This document shows, piece after piece, positions 17,307 to 29,718 of a DNA stretch of 64,000 nucleotides. Origin of the DNA: Burkholderiales bacterium (lineage in GTDB: Bacteria > Pseudomonadota > Gammaproteobacteria > Burkholderiales > Burkholderiaceae_C); contig JAJUGJ010000013.1 in NCBI GenBank assembly GCA_029268225.1, positions 1-64,000 on the forward strand, written 5' to 3'. How positions within the stretch are numbered: position 1 is the first letter of the stretch; the number at the start of each line of letters is the position of its first letter. The notes beneath the pieces are model-generated. The model ran no database searches. It worked only from the letters and a program-made list of their open reading frames with translations, and was not told the DNA's origin. Made by a program: the position numbers and the translations under genes.

Positions 17307-18680
17307 ATGTCTGAAACCTGTTCGCATCCGCCTGGTGTTCTCTTCTGGTTTCGTCATGACCTGCGCTTGCACGATCAGGTGGCTTTGCATGAAGCGGTGA
17401 GGCGCGCCCGGCGATGCGGTGGATGGTTGTTGCCCGTGTTTGTGCACGACGCCATCCAGGATCGACCAACGACATGGGGTTTTCCGCGAACGCATCCTCG
17501 GCGCTTGGCGTGGCGCGCCCAGGCTCTGCATGATCTCGAAGGGCAATTGCTGGCATTGGGCAGCACACTGTGGCAGTGCCAGGGAGATCCGGCGCAGTGC
17601 TTGCAAGAGTTGGTGACGCAACTCGGGCACCCGGAGGTGGTGTGTGAGGACATTGCAGCGCCCGAGGAGCAAGCGGTGGTGCGAACCCTGCGCGAGGCGG
17701 GGGTGTCGATCTTCACCGTGTGGCAATCAAGTTTGCTTGAGCCGGGCAGTCTGCCGTTTGCGCCAGAGGCGGTGCCAGACACCTTCACGGTTTATCGCCA
17801 GCTCATTGAAAAGGCCTCGGTTCGGGCTCCCACACCCTTGCCCGTACCCACACATTTGCCGCCGAGTCCGCCTGTCGACGGGCTTCGGAGCGGTGCGTGC
17901 ACGATGCCAGCGGGCACGGGATCGGTCGGCGTGCCCCCAGTTTCGGGGCCAGGCGCTGCGACCGGCAACGGGGATCCCCGCAGTGCCTTTCCCAGCCATG
18001 AGCCAGAGTTCCATGGCGGCGAGCGTGCTGCGCTGGCTCACTTGCGGCGCTATTGCGAGCGGGGCTTGCCGCATCGCTACAAGGCGACCCGCAACGGATT
18101 GATGGGGGTGGACTATTCCAGCAAGTGGTCGCCTTGGCTGTCCACGGGCGCCTTGTCGGCACGCCAGGCCTGGGCTGCCATTCAGTCTTTTGAGAATGAG
18201 CGTGGCGCATCAGACAGCACTTATTGGCTTTGGTTCGAGTTGCTGTGGCGCGATCACTTTCGATGGTTGCATTGGAAGTACGGCACGGCGCTCTATCGCC
18301 CAGGCGGGATCAAGGGTGGCGCCAGCCCGTCGCATGACGCGCAGGCATTCGAGCGCTGGTGTCGAGGGCAAACGGGGCACGCCTTCATTGACGCGGGCAT
18401 GCGTGAGCTGGCTTCAACAGGCTACCTGTCCAACCGGATGCGCCAGAACGTGGCCAGCTACTTGATTCACGAGTTGCAGGGTGACTGGCGTGCCGGTGCA
18501 GCGTGGTTCGAGTCACAGTTGTTGGACCATGACGTTTACAGCAATCAGGGTAACTGGCTGTACTTGAGTGGCCGGGGCACTGATCCGCGGGGAGGTCGGC
18601 GTTTCAACCCGGACAAGCAGGCTGGCGATTACGATGCCGATGGCGCTTACCGACGATGTTGGGCCGATGTCGCCCGGTGA
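17307..18680 (+). CDS. DASH-family cryptochrome/photolyase
   Basis: FAD flavoprotein of the cryptochrome/photolyase superfamily; DASH members repair cyclobutane dimers, chiefly in single-stranded DNA, and may signal. The ATG at 17307 gives 457 residues. The N-terminal antenna Rossmann domain starts LFWFRHDLRLHDQ. A Pro/Gly-rich linker lies at about residues 170-230. The FAD domain carries RYKATRNGLMGVDYSSKWSP, YWLWFELLWRDHFRW, TGYLSNRMRQNVASYL and GNWLYLSGRGTDPR; the NDSTYW/FELLWRD/GNW-type blocks are DASH signatures. Expression context is unclear, as it stands alone between tRNA-Thr and the WYL regulator. Confidence 0.88.
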   Translation: MSETCSHPPGVLFWFRHDLRLHDQVALHEAVRRARRCGGWLLPVFVHDAIQDRPTTWGFPRTHPRRLAWRAQALHDLEGQLLALGSTLWQCQGDPAQCLQELVTQLGHPEVVCEDIAAPEEQAVVRTLREAGVSIFTVWQSSLLEPGSLPFAPEAVPDTFTVYRQLIEKASVRAPTPLPVPTHLPPSPPVDGLRSGACTMPAGTGSVGVPPVSGPGAATGNGDPRSAFPSHEPEFHGGERAALAHLRRYCERGLPHRYKATRNGLMGVDYSSKWSPWLSTGALSARQAWAAIQSFENERGASDSTYWLWFELLWRDHFRWLHWKYGTALYRPGGIKGGASPSHDAQAFERWCRGQTGHAFIDAGMRELASTGYLSNRMRQNVASYLIHELQGDWRAGAAWFESQLLDHDVYSNQGNWLYLSGRGTDPRGGRRFNPDKQAGDYDADGAYRRCWADVAR

Positions 18681-18740
18681 TGGCGCACGGGGTGAGCCTG
18701 ACCGGCTTGCTGGGGACACCCCTCTGGGTGATGTGACGGA

Positions 18741-18770
18741 TTGAATCCTGTAACCGAGCCCTGTTACAGT
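18741..18770 (+). promoter_or_regulatory. Promoter with 20-bp dyad before the WYL regulator
   Basis: Perfect inverted repeat TGTAAC-N8-GTTACA at 18749-18768, lying between a TTGAAT -35-like hexamer (18741) and a TACAGT -10-like hexamer (18765). The placement suits an operator, possibly for autoregulation by the WYL protein 44 bp downstream. Confidence 0.5.
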
Positions 18771-18811
18771 CATCCGATGCGCTTTGCGTTCACGAATCAC
18801 CAAGACACATC

Positions 18812-19789
18812 ATGGGCAGCAAAACCGAACGGTTCTACAAGATTGAGTTGATGATCCGTCACCGTGGCCGGGTCAGCTTCGAGGACATGCTCAGCGAGCT
18901 CGAAGTGTCTCGGGCGACGCTCAAGCGTGACCTGCAGTTTTTGCGTGATCGCATGGGAGCGCCGATCATCTACGACCGGGGTGAAAACGCTTACCGTTTC
19001 GCAGATGAGGGGCAGGCCGGTGACAAGCACGAGTTGCCGGGCCTGTGGTTCGATCAGCAGGAGTTGTATGCGCTGCTGATGGCGCACCATCTCCTGTCAG
19101 ATCTCGCGCCGGAAGGGACGCTGAGCCGGCACATGGGGCCCTTGCTGGACCGTGTGCACCAGTTGTTGGGCAGCGCCGAAGTGGACGCCGCCGAATTGAT
19201 GCGTCGGGTGCGCATCGTCGGGGTGGCGAAGCGGGCCGTGACCAGCCGATGCTTTGAAGTCGTCTGTGCGGCGCTGTTGCAGCGTCGCCGCCTGCAATTG
19301 CAGTACTTCACGCGTTCGCGCAAGGCGCGCACGGTGCGCGAGGTCTCCCCTCAGCGTTTGATCCACTACCGACACACTTGGTACCTGGACGCCTGGTGCC
19401 ACGAGAGTGAGGCGCTGCGTCGTTTTGCGCTCGATGCCGTGGAGGAGGCTCAGACCTTGGAGCGCAAGGCGCGCAATCTCCCCCTCAAGCGTGTCGAGGA
19501 GGAAATGGATGGCGGCTATGGCATCTTTGCCGGCAGCAAGGTGAGCTGGGCCCAGCTTCGCTTCAGCGCCGATGTGGCACCTTGGGTGTCTCAGGAGGCC
19601 TGGCACCCTCAGCAGGAAACCGAGTTTGACGATACCGGAGCCTTGTTGATGAAGTTGCCCTATGCCGACGCGACCGAGTTGGTCATGGACATCCTGCGTT
19701 GGGGGCCTGATGTCGAAGTCCTGCGTCCTGCTGCGTTGAAGCAGGCGGTGGCAAGCCGTCTCGCGCAGGCGTGTGCGCTGTACCGCTGA
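18812..19789 (+). CDS. HTH-WYL domain transcriptional regulator (YafY type)
   Basis: DNA-binding regulator of 325 residues. The N-terminal winged helix (about residues 5-62: FEDMLSELEVSRATLKRDLQ) is followed by a helical linker. The WYL domain (about 140-220) contains LQYFTRSRKARTVREVSPQRL and HRHTWYLDAWCHE-like sequence (read here as YRHTWYLDAWCHE). A C-terminal WCX-like part ends the protein. WYL domains sense nucleotide or nucleic-acid ligands in several systems. The substrate-binding lipoprotein and kinase follow on the same strand after 33 bp, so they may be under its control. Confidence 0.87.
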   Translation: MGSKTERFYKIELMIRHRGRVSFEDMLSELEVSRATLKRDLQFLRDRMGAPIIYDRGENAYRFADEGQAGDKHELPGLWFDQQELYALLMAHHLLSDLAPEGTLSRHMGPLLDRVHQLLGSAEVDAAELMRRVRIVGVAKRAVTSRCFEVVCAALLQRRRLQLQYFTRSRKARTVREVSPQRLIHYRHTWYLDAWCHESEALRRFALDAVEEAQTLERKARNLPLKRVEEEMDGGYGIFAGSKVSWAQLRFSADVAPWVSQEAWHPQQETEFDDTGALLMKLPYADATELVMDILRWGPDVEVLRPAALKQAVASRLAQACALYR

Positions 19790-19822
19790 TCCATGCCTGT
19801 CGCAGGCGATGGCTGACTCAAG

Positions 19823-20800
19823 ATGAAACGGCGCACCTGGTTGAGAACGGGCTTGGGGACGCTGTTGGCCGTGCCGGCGTTGCCGTGGGGGCTTGCAGGG
19901 TGTTCAGCACCGCGTGATCCGGTCCAGGTGGCACTCAACGCCTGGGTGGGGTATGGTTTGCTGCACCTGGCGGCCGAGTTGGATTACCTCAGTGAGGGCG
20001 TGGCACGGCTGCAGGAGTTTCCTTCCAACACCGCCAGCATGATGGCCTTGGTCGAGGGGCGGGTACCGGCTGCGGCGTTGACCCTGGACGAGTTGCTGCA
20101 GGTCAGGGAGGGCGGCGTCGATGCCCGTGCCATTCTGGTGTTTGACGAGTCTCATGGCGCGGACGTGGTGATGGCTCATCCGTCGGTGGTGACGCTGGCG
20201 CATTTGCGCGGCAAGCGCATTGGCGTGGAAACCACGGCTTTGGGGGCGTTGATGTTGTCACGCTTGTTGGCCGCGGCGGGGTTGAGTGCTGCGGACGTGG
20301 TCAAGGTGCCCGTCACGGCCGATCACCATGTGGGAGCCTATGCGGAGCGTGAAGTGGATGTGGTCATCACCTTCGAGCCGATGGCGTCTCAGTTGCGAGC
20401 TCAGGGTGCTCACGCACTGCTCGACAGTCGCAAGCTGCCCGGTCTGATCGTCGATGTGCTGGCGGTGCGGGCCGATGCCATGCCGGACCAGGTGGCTGAG
20501 TGGCGTCATTTGCTACAGGGCTATTTCCGAGCCTTCGGTCACTGGCGCGATCAGCCCGAGGTGGCTGCGCGCCTGATGGCGCCCCATCAGCAACTGTCTG
20601 CCGAGCAGGTGCTGCAGGCGTTTGCCGGCATCGCGATGGCCGACCTGGCTGGTAATCGTGCGTGGTTGGCCGGCGAGAACGCACGGCTTTATCAGTCAGC
20701 CAAACTGGTCGGACGGGTGATGCATGAGTCGCGTTTGCTCGACCGCATGCCTGATCTGGATGCTTTGTGCGAGCCACGCTTTTTGCCGGAGGCTGCATGA
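19823..20800 (+). CDS. NMT1/SsuA-like periplasmic substrate-binding lipoprotein
   Basis: Solute-binding protein of the NMT1/THI5/SsuA fold, 325 residues. The N terminus MKRRTWLRTGLG has paired arginines, and the lipobox LAGC places the lipidated Cys at residue 27. The binding domain reads VQVALNAWVGYGLLHLAAEL, then SMMALVEGRVPAAALTLDEL, LRGKRIGVETTALGALMLSR and DVVITFEPMASQL, the pattern of alkanesulfonate/thiamine-precursor type proteins. No permease or ATPase gene is adjacent. The stop overlaps the kinase start as ATGA, so it is probably a ligand receptor feeding the kinase. The ligand is unknown. Confidence 0.85.
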   Translation: MKRRTWLRTGLGTLLAVPALPWGLAGCSAPRDPVQVALNAWVGYGLLHLAAELDYLSEGVARLQEFPSNTASMMALVEGRVPAAALTLDELLQVREGGVDARAILVFDESHGADVVMAHPSVVTLAHLRGKRIGVETTALGALMLSRLLAAAGLSAADVVKVPVTADHHVGAYAEREVDVVITFEPMASQLRAQGAHALLDSRKLPGLIVDVLAVRADAMPDQVAEWRHLLQGYFRAFGHWRDQPEVAARLMAPHQQLSAEQVLQAFAGIAMADLAGNRAWLAGENARLYQSAKLVGRVMHESRLLDRMPDLDALCEPRFLPEAA

Positions 20801-23112
20801 GGCGGCGATCGTTGCGCCTGTTCCTGCCATTGGTGCTGCTGCTGGCCATGTTGATCGTGGGGGGGCTGTCGTTAACGTACGCGCTCTATCAGAAGCAGCA
20901 GGCCTTGACCCAGTCTGCTCGATTGGATGTGTTGCGTGATGTCGCGCATCTGGTGCGCCTGGCCGATGAATTGCCCGCCGAGAACTCGACCTTGTTGGCA
21001 GAGGAGCTGGCCCAGGTGGCGAGCCAGCCCTGGGTTCAGGTGGTGCTGTTGGTGAGTGAATCGGGAGAGGTGCTGCAGTCCAGTCGGGCTGCCTGGCGCG
21101 GTCGATCGGTGCGCGAGGTGTGGCCCGCCTTGGATCTGGCCCGCTTGCGCAAGACGGCTCGGGGGCGCTTGCCGGATTGGCAGATGCGTGCAGATGGCAT
21201 GCGCATGGACGCCCTGCAGTCCTTCACTTTGCCCTCGCGCGAGGACGAAGTGCGCAGCCTGCGACGCGCCGTGGTCTACGTGGGTTATGACATGGGCACG
21301 CTGCGTGCGCAGGCTCGGCATGCCGAAGTGATGGGGCGTGTGCCCGACATGCTGGGCCTGTGCGGCATGTTGGTCCTTCTGGGATGGTTGGTGGGGCGGT
21401 ATGTCACACGCCCCTTGAACCAGTTGGACAAGGTGTCACAGGCCTTGCGACGCGGGGAATGGGGTACGCCGGTGCCCCGGGGTGATTTTGTCGAGATCGA
21501 TCAACTGGCCGCGGGATTTGATGCGTTGCGGCAAGAGTTGGCGGCAACCTGGCAAGCCTTGCCCGATCTGTTGTTCGAGTTGGATGCCGATGGGCGCTAC
21601 CTCAGGGTGCTGAGCCCCAAGAACGAGTGGCTGTTGCAGGACCCCGAGAGCTTGCTCGGCAAAACGGTGCGTGAAGTGATGTCTCCCGCAGCTGCCGAGG
21701 TCGTGCACCAGGCCATGCGAGACGCCGAGAAGCTGGGTGCCGTGTGGGGACGTGAATTGGAGTTGGAGGTGCCTGCCGGGAACAATTGGTTCGAGATCTC
21801 GGTGGCCCGCAAGGAAGTGCCAGAGGGCGCACGTTCGAGTTACATCCTGATTTCTCGCAACGTGACTTCTCGCAAAGAGGCTGAGCAGCGGCTCAAGCAG
21901 CTCAACGAAGAGCTGGAGATGCGTGTGGCTGCGCGCACGATTGAACTCACCACAGCCAAGGATGAGGCGGAGAGGGCCAATCACAGCAAGAGTGATTTCT
22001 TGTCACGCATGAGCCACGAGTTGCGTACGCCGCTCAACGCCATCCTCGGTTTTGGGCAGTTGCTGGAGTTCTCGGTTCGGGACCCGCTACAAAGTGCGCA
22101 TGTGCGTCAGATTCTGCACGGTGGCAAGCACCTGTTGGCCCTGATCAACGAGGTGCTGGACCTGGCGCGCGTGGAGTCTGGGCAGATGACGGTGAGCCTG
22201 GAGCAGGTGGCCTTGCGAGATCTGCTTGAAGAATGCCTGACTTTGGTGCTTCCACAGGCGCAGGCACGTGATGTGCGTCTGTTGGACGTGGCGTGCGATG
22301 AGGTGTGGCAGGTGCGCGCAGATCGCACCCGGCTCAAGCAGGTGTTTTTGAACCTTTTGTCCAATGCGATCAAGTACAACCAGCCTGCGGGCGTGGTGAG
22401 TGTGGGGTGCGTGCTGGAGGGGGAGAGCATCTGCATTCGCATCAGCGACACCGGCGCGGGCTTGACGCCGGCGCAGCAGGCACGCTTGTTCGTGCCCTTT
22501 GAACGACTGAATGCCGATGATCAGCAAGTCGAGGGCACCGGCATCGGTCTGGCCTTGAGCAAACGCCTGATGGGTTTGATGAATGGCCAGATTGGTGTGG
22601 AGAGTCAACCAGGCGAGGGCAGCACCTTCTGGGTGAAACTGCCACGTGCGGATGATGGTGTGGCGGCGGTTGAGGCGACCCGCGCTTTGCGCGAGGGGGC
22701 TGCAGCATCGTGGCGGGGCTCAACGGTTGCGACGCGCACGGTGCTGTGCATTGAGGACAATCCGAACAACATGCAGCTCATCGAGAGCGTGCTGGGGATG
22801 CTGCCGGGGGTGCGCCTGCTGAGCGCCATGGCGCCGGGGTTGGGGCTGGAGTTGGCTCGGACCCATCGACCCCACCTGATCTTGTTGGACATCAACCTGC
22901 CCGACATGGATGGTTATGCAGTGATGCAGTGCCTGCGTGAGCACCCGGCGACCAAGGGCATCCCGGTGATTGCGGTGAGCGCAAGTGCCATGCCGCGCGA
23001 CTTGGAGCGCAGCCGCGCCGCAGGTTTTGCCGCCTATGTGACCAAGCCCATTGACGTGGGCCAGTTGCTGCGCAAGATCGATGAATTGGCTCTGCCGGCC
23101 GACTCGGTGTGA
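20797..23112 (+). CDS. Hybrid sensor histidine kinase (HAMP-PAS-HisKA-HATPase-REC)
   Basis: Inner-membrane kinase of 771 residues. TM1 spans about 8-30, a periplasmic sensor region about 31-183, TM2 about 184-203, HAMP about 203-255, PAS about 253-360 and a coiled coil about 360-395. The HisKA phospho-acceptor is His407 in SRMSHELRTPLNAILGF. The HATPase domain has SDTGAGLTPAQQ and EGTGIGLALSKRLM. The C-terminal receiver has LCIEDNPNN and phospho-acceptor Asp698 in LLDINLPDMDGY, with the conserved Lys in VTKPIDV. The ATG at 20797 overlaps the lipoprotein stop. No separate output regulator is adjacent. A short GGCCC/GGGCC hairpin at 23121-23135 lies in the gap to the convergent tolC. Confidence 0.93.
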   Translation: MRRRSLRLFLPLVLLLAMLIVGGLSLTYALYQKQQALTQSARLDVLRDVAHLVRLADELPAENSTLLAEELAQVASQPWVQVVLLVSESGEVLQSSRAAWRGRSVREVWPALDLARLRKTARGRLPDWQMRADGMRMDALQSFTLPSREDEVRSLRRAVVYVGYDMGTLRAQARHAEVMGRVPDMLGLCGMLVLLGWLVGRYVTRPLNQLDKVSQALRRGEWGTPVPRGDFVEIDQLAAGFDALRQELAATWQALPDLLFELDADGRYLRVLSPKNEWLLQDPESLLGKTVREVMSPAAAEVVHQAMRDAEKLGAVWGRELELEVPAGNNWFEISVARKEVPEGARSSYILISRNVTSRKEAEQRLKQLNEELEMRVAARTIELTTAKDEAERANHSKSDFLSRMSHELRTPLNAILGFGQLLEFSVRDPLQSAHVRQILHGGKHLLALINEVLDLARVESGQMTVSLEQVALRDLLEECLTLVLPQAQARDVRLLDVACDEVWQVRADRTRLKQVFLNLLSNAIKYNQPAGVVSVGCVLEGESICIRISDTGAGLTPAQQARLFVPFERLNADDQQVEGTGIGLALSKRLMGLMNGQIGVESQPGEGSTFWVKLPRADDGVAAVEATRALREGAAASWRGSTVATRTVLCIEDNPNNMQLIESVLGMLPGVRLLSAMAPGLGLELARTHRPHLILLDINLPDMDGYAVMQCLREHPATKGIPVIAVSASAMPRDLERSRAAGFAAYVTKPIDVGQLLRKIDELALPADSV

Positions 23113-23139
23113 CGCGCGTCGGCCCAGCGAGGGCCAAAA

Positions 23140-24546
23140 TCAGGGCGTGACCAGCTTGTTGAGCTCGACCAGATCGTCAGACGTGAGGGTGCCTGCGGCC
23201 TGACGCAGTTTGATGGCGCCGATGATCACGTCGTAGCGGGCCTTGTAGAGGTCTTTCTGCGTGTTGGTGAGCTGGGTTTGGGCATCCAGCACATCTTTGT
23301 TGATCCGCACGCCCACGCGGTAGCCCAATTGCGTGGCTTCCAGCGCGAGCTTGGCCGATGCTTCGGCCGCTTCGTAGGCCTTGACCTGAGCCAAGCCGGA
23401 CTGCACGCCCGAGTAGGCTTGACGCGTGCCGAGCTCAACGCCGCGGCGGGCGTTTTCGAGGTCACGCTCTGCCTTGTCCTGCAGGCTCAGGGTTTCACGC
23501 ACGCGGTTCTGGATGGCGTTGCCGGCATACAGGGGCATGTTGAACTCGAGGCCGATGGAGCCAGCGGTACCAGAGCCACTTTGGGCCTTGACCAGTTGGT
23601 TGTTGGTGTCGACATGGGTGCGGGCCACCTGCGCCACCGCGTCGAGCGTGGGCAGATGGGTGGCGCGCGCGTTGTCGACTTCCAGTCGGGCCACCTTCAG
23701 GCCGACTTCAGCCTTGCGCACCATGGGGGCGGTGCCGGTGCTTTGCACCCAGGTGTCGATCTGCCCAGGGGCGAGGGCATCCAGATTGACGGGAGTGCGC
23801 AAAGGGTTGGGTTTGACGTCGGCGCGGCCCACAAACTGGTCCAGGGCGATCCGTTTGACGCGCAGGTCGTTGGTGGCGGCGATTTCCTGAGCGGAGGCCA
23901 GGTCGAAGCGGGCCTGGGCTTCACGGGTGTCGGTGATGGTGGAGTTCCCCACTTCGAAGCTGCGCTTGGCCGAGGCCAGTTGTTCGGCGAGGGCTTTTTT
24001 GTTGGCTTGCGCGGTGGCCAGGACGTCTTGGGCAGACAGGACATCGAAATAGGCTTGGGCCAGGCGCGCCACCAGATCGTCTTCGGCCATCTTGAGATCG
24101 GCCTGGGCAGCGGTCAGCGATGCCTCGGCCTGGGCGACTTTGGCGGCGTTGCTTTGGTTGAAGAGGGGCTGACGAGCGGCGACCGCCAGTTGGCTGTTGG
24201 TGCTGGTGCTGTCGTAACTGGTAGTGCCGCCCATGCCATTGGGCGAGTCGGGCAAAGACGAGTCCAGACGGTTGCGCTTGACCGTGGCTTGCAGGTTCAC
24301 AGAGGGGCGCTGCAGTGAGCGTGCCTGGTCTGCCTTGAACTGGGCCGCATCAAATTGAGACTTGGCCGCCAGATAAGCCGCGTCGTAACCCCGAGCGGCC
24401 TGGTAAAGGTCGATCAGGTTCTCTGCCTGGGCCGAGAGCGAACCCACCATGCCCAGCACGGCCAGGGCGCAAGCCCGTGCCAGCGGCCGCCACGCGTTGG
24501 GGGAGGCAGAGGAGGTCGGGTGCGAAGGCGAAACGTGCTGGAACAT
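23140..24546 (-). CDS. tolC: TolC-family outer membrane channel protein
   Basis: Trimeric outer-membrane exit duct for efflux pumps and type I secretion. The ATG at 24546 after GAGGAAA gives 468 residues with a signal peptide ending near SAQA, before ENLIDLYQAARGYDAAYLAA, the typical TolC mature start. Two repeated halves of long helices are visible, each with an amphipathic LAQAYFDVLSAQ or ARRGVELGTRQAYSGVQ segment, and NTQKDLYKARYDVIIGAIKLRQAAG near the end. It lies 40 bp downstream of the methyltransferase-like gene and can serve the RND pump encoded just upstream on the same strand. Confidence 0.92.
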   Translation of the reverse strand: MFQHVSPSHPTSSASPNAWRPLARACALAVLGMVGSLSAQAENLIDLYQAARGYDAAYLAAKSQFDAAQFKADQARSLQRPSVNLQATVKRNRLDSSLPDSPNGMGGTTSYDSTSTNSQLAVAARQPLFNQSNAAKVAQAEASLTAAQADLKMAEDDLVARLAQAYFDVLSAQDVLATAQANKKALAEQLASAKRSFEVGNSTITDTREAQARFDLASAQEIAATNDLRVKRIALDQFVGRADVKPNPLRTPVNLDALAPGQIDTWVQSTGTAPMVRKAEVGLKVARLEVDNARATHLPTLDAVAQVARTHVDTNNQLVKAQSGSGTAGSIGLEFNMPLYAGNAIQNRVRETLSLQDKAERDLENARRGVELGTRQAYSGVQSGLAQVKAYEAAEASAKLALEATQLGYRVGVRINKDVLDAQTQLTNTQKDLYKARYDVIIGAIKLRQAAGTLTSDDLVELNKLVTP

Positions 24547-24586
24547 CGTGGGTTTCCTCGGTTGGATGCGGAGCCGGACGGAGGGC

Positions 24587-25240
24587 TCAGAACTTGAATT
24601 GGCTGGGTTCGGCAAAGCCGGTCAGGCGCGGCAGCACGGTGTCGAACAGCTGCTGGCTGCTGAACGCACCCTGGCCTTCGCGGGTGTAGCGGGTGGCGTA
24701 CATCATCGGCAACTGGCCGACCACGGCGACCAGGCGGCCGTTGGGCTTGAGTTGGTCGAGCAGCACCTGGGGCACTTCGGCCACGGAGCCGGCCAGCAGG
24801 ATGGCGTCGTAGGGGGCCTTGCCAGGGAAACCTTGGGTGCCGTCGGCCTGGGCCACCTCGACGTTGCTGATGCCAGCCTTCTTCAGGTTGGCGCGCGCAG
24901 CGGCCACGAGGCCAGCATCGGCGTCGATGGCGACCACGCGCTGGGCGAGGTGGGCCATGAGGGCGGCCATGTAGCCCGTGGCAGCGCCGATCAGCAGGAC
25001 CGTTTCATCCCTTTGCAGGCTGATGTCTTGCACCAGACGGGCTTCGACGCGTGGGGCCAGCAGGGCGCGGCCGTTGCCCAGCGGGATCTCGAAGTCCATC
25101 AGGGCCTGGCTGCGGTGGGCTTCGGGCACGAAATCTTCACGGTGCACGGACGACAGCAGGTCCAGCACCGCGGGGTCCAGGACATCCCAGGGGCGGATCT
25201 GTTGCTCGATCATGTTGAAGCGGGCTTGTTCGACGTTCAT
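24587..25240 (-). CDS. Protein-L-isoaspartate O-methyltransferase-like protein
   Basis: SAM-dependent methyltransferase of the PCMT family, 217 residues from the ATG at 25240, which has AGGA at 8 bases; the ATG at 25249 lies too close to it. MIEQQIRPWDVLDPAVLDLL, REDFVPEAH and the Rossmann segment ETVLLIGAATGYMAALMAHL are visible. The SAM glycine loop reads GAATGY, where canonical PCMT has GTGSGY, so activity toward isoaspartate is not assured. Such a gene directly before tolC is common in Burkholderiales. Likely co-transcribed with tolC. Confidence 0.85.
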   Translation of the reverse strand: MNVEQARFNMIEQQIRPWDVLDPAVLDLLSSVHREDFVPEAHRSQALMDFEIPLGNGRALLAPRVEARLVQDISLQRDETVLLIGAATGYMAALMAHLAQRVVAIDADAGLVAAARANLKKAGISNVEVAQADGTQGFPGKAPYDAILLAGSVAEVPQVLLDQLKPNGRLVAVVGQLPMMYATRYTREGQGAFSSQQLFDTVLPRLTGFAEPSQFKF

Positions 25241-25294
25241 GCTGGGCATCCTACGGGAGACGGTATGGAAAGGAATCCGGGTAAAACGGGCATT

Positions 25295-28489
<3,195 letters not shown>

Positions 28490-28503
28490 GGTGCGGGCCT
28501 GCT

Positions 28504-29718
28504 TCAGCGTGAGGCAGCTGGGGGCACGGCAGCGGCGGTGGCGCTCGCTGCGGCCGAGGAGACGCTCACCCGACTGCCTTCGCGCACGGTGCTGGCAGCG
28601 TCACGCAGGATGCGATCACCCGGCTTTAAGCCTTGTCGAATTTCCACCCAGGCGTTGCGATGGCCGCCATCGGTTGCCGCGCCCGGTTCCGGAGCCTGGG
28701 CTCCGTGCAGCCCCAGTTGTACAGGGACGCGCACCACGCGGTCGCCATCGATGCGCAGGACCTCGTCGCGGCCGGTTTCTCGGGTGATCGCACTGGCGGG
28801 AACGGCCAGGCCTTCACGGCGTTCCAGCAGGATCTCGCCCTGACCGAACAAGCCCTGACGCAGAGCCGGGTGGCGTGGCAGGCTCAGGTAGGCCATCACG
28901 GCACGGGTGTCGGCAGTGGCGCTGGGATTGAGTCGGGCGATCTGGGCCTGCAGGGGGTCACTCAAGCCTTCGATGCGCAGGCTGGCGCTGGCGCCCACCT
29001 GCACACGGGCCAGATCTTGGGGTGTCAGTGGGACTTGCCACTCCAGGCTGTCGAGGTCGACGATCTCGACGATGCGGGCATCGACGTTCAGGCGCTCACC
29101 GGGTTGAACAAAGCGTTGGGCGACTTGTCCGCCCAGGGGCGCGAGGATGCGGGTGTCTTGCCAGGCCTTGTCGGCCAGGCGGGCGGCGGCTTGGGCCGCC
29201 TCGAAGTTGGCACGCGTGGACGCGGCGTTGGACAGGGAGGCGTCGAGCGCCTGCCGCGAAATGAAGCCTTGCTGGACCAGAGCCTGGTTGTTGCGCAGCG
29301 TTTGTTCGGCATTGCGCCAGATGGCCTGTGCCGAGGCCGCTTGTTGCTGCGCCTGCTGACGGCGCAAGCCGACTTCCTGGGTGTCAAGTTGGCCGAGTGA
29401 CTGACCCTGGCGCACCGTGTCGCCTTCGCGAACGTGCAGGGCCTGCAGTTCGGCGGCCACCTTGGCTTTGACCACTGCCGAACGCTGTGCCACGAGGCTG
29501 CCGGAGATGGGCAGGGACCAGCTCAGTGAGCGGGTGGTGACGGTGTAGGCATCTTGCGCACGCAACTGGATCACTTTGGCCTGAGCGCTCTCGGTGCTTT
29601 GGGCTAAGGCCGTTTGCTGGGCTTTGCGGGCCACGATGGCGCGGGCGATGCTGCCTCCGAGCACCAGGAGGGCCACGCACAGGGCCAGCCATTTCATCCA
29701 CGAGGCCGATGTTTTCAT
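28504..29718 (-). CDS. RND efflux periplasmic adaptor (HlyD/MFP family)
   Basis: Membrane-fusion protein linking the RND pump to TolC. The ATG at 29718 gives 404 residues with an N-terminal hydrophobic anchor MKWLALCVALLVLGGSIARA. Next come a lipoyl half (VVKAKVAAELQALHVREGDTV), a coiled-coil hairpin (RRQQAQQQAASAQAIWRN to TRANFEAAQAAARLADKAW), the second lipoyl half (RILAPLGGQVAQRFVQPGE), a beta-barrel and a membrane-proximal domain. The start overlaps the restored tetR stop as ATGA. There is no good Shine-Dalgarno, so translation probably depends on coupling to tetR. Confidence 0.92.
   Translation of the reverse strand: MKTSASWMKWLALCVALLVLGGSIARAIVARKAQQTALAQSTESAQAKVIQLRAQDAYTVTTRSLSWSLPISGSLVAQRSAVVKAKVAAELQALHVREGDTVRQGQSLGQLDTQEVGLRRQQAQQQAASAQAIWRNAEQTLRNNQALVQQGFISRQALDASLSNAASTRANFEAAQAAARLADKAWQDTRILAPLGGQVAQRFVQPGERLNVDARIVEIVDLDSLEWQVPLTPQDLARVQVGASASLRIEGLSDPLQAQIARLNPSATADTRAVMAYLSLPRHPALRQGLFGQGEILLERREGLAVPASAITRETGRDEVLRIDGDRVVRVPVQLGLHGAQAPEPGAATDGGHRNAWVEIRQGLKPGDRILRDAASTVREGSRVSVSSAAASATAAAVPPAASR

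Noticed and set aside
17820-18000. Pro/Gly-rich insert in the DASH cryptochrome as a sign of domain acquisition
   Set aside because: DASH proteins have a variable linker at this position; the flanking motifs are continuous in frame.
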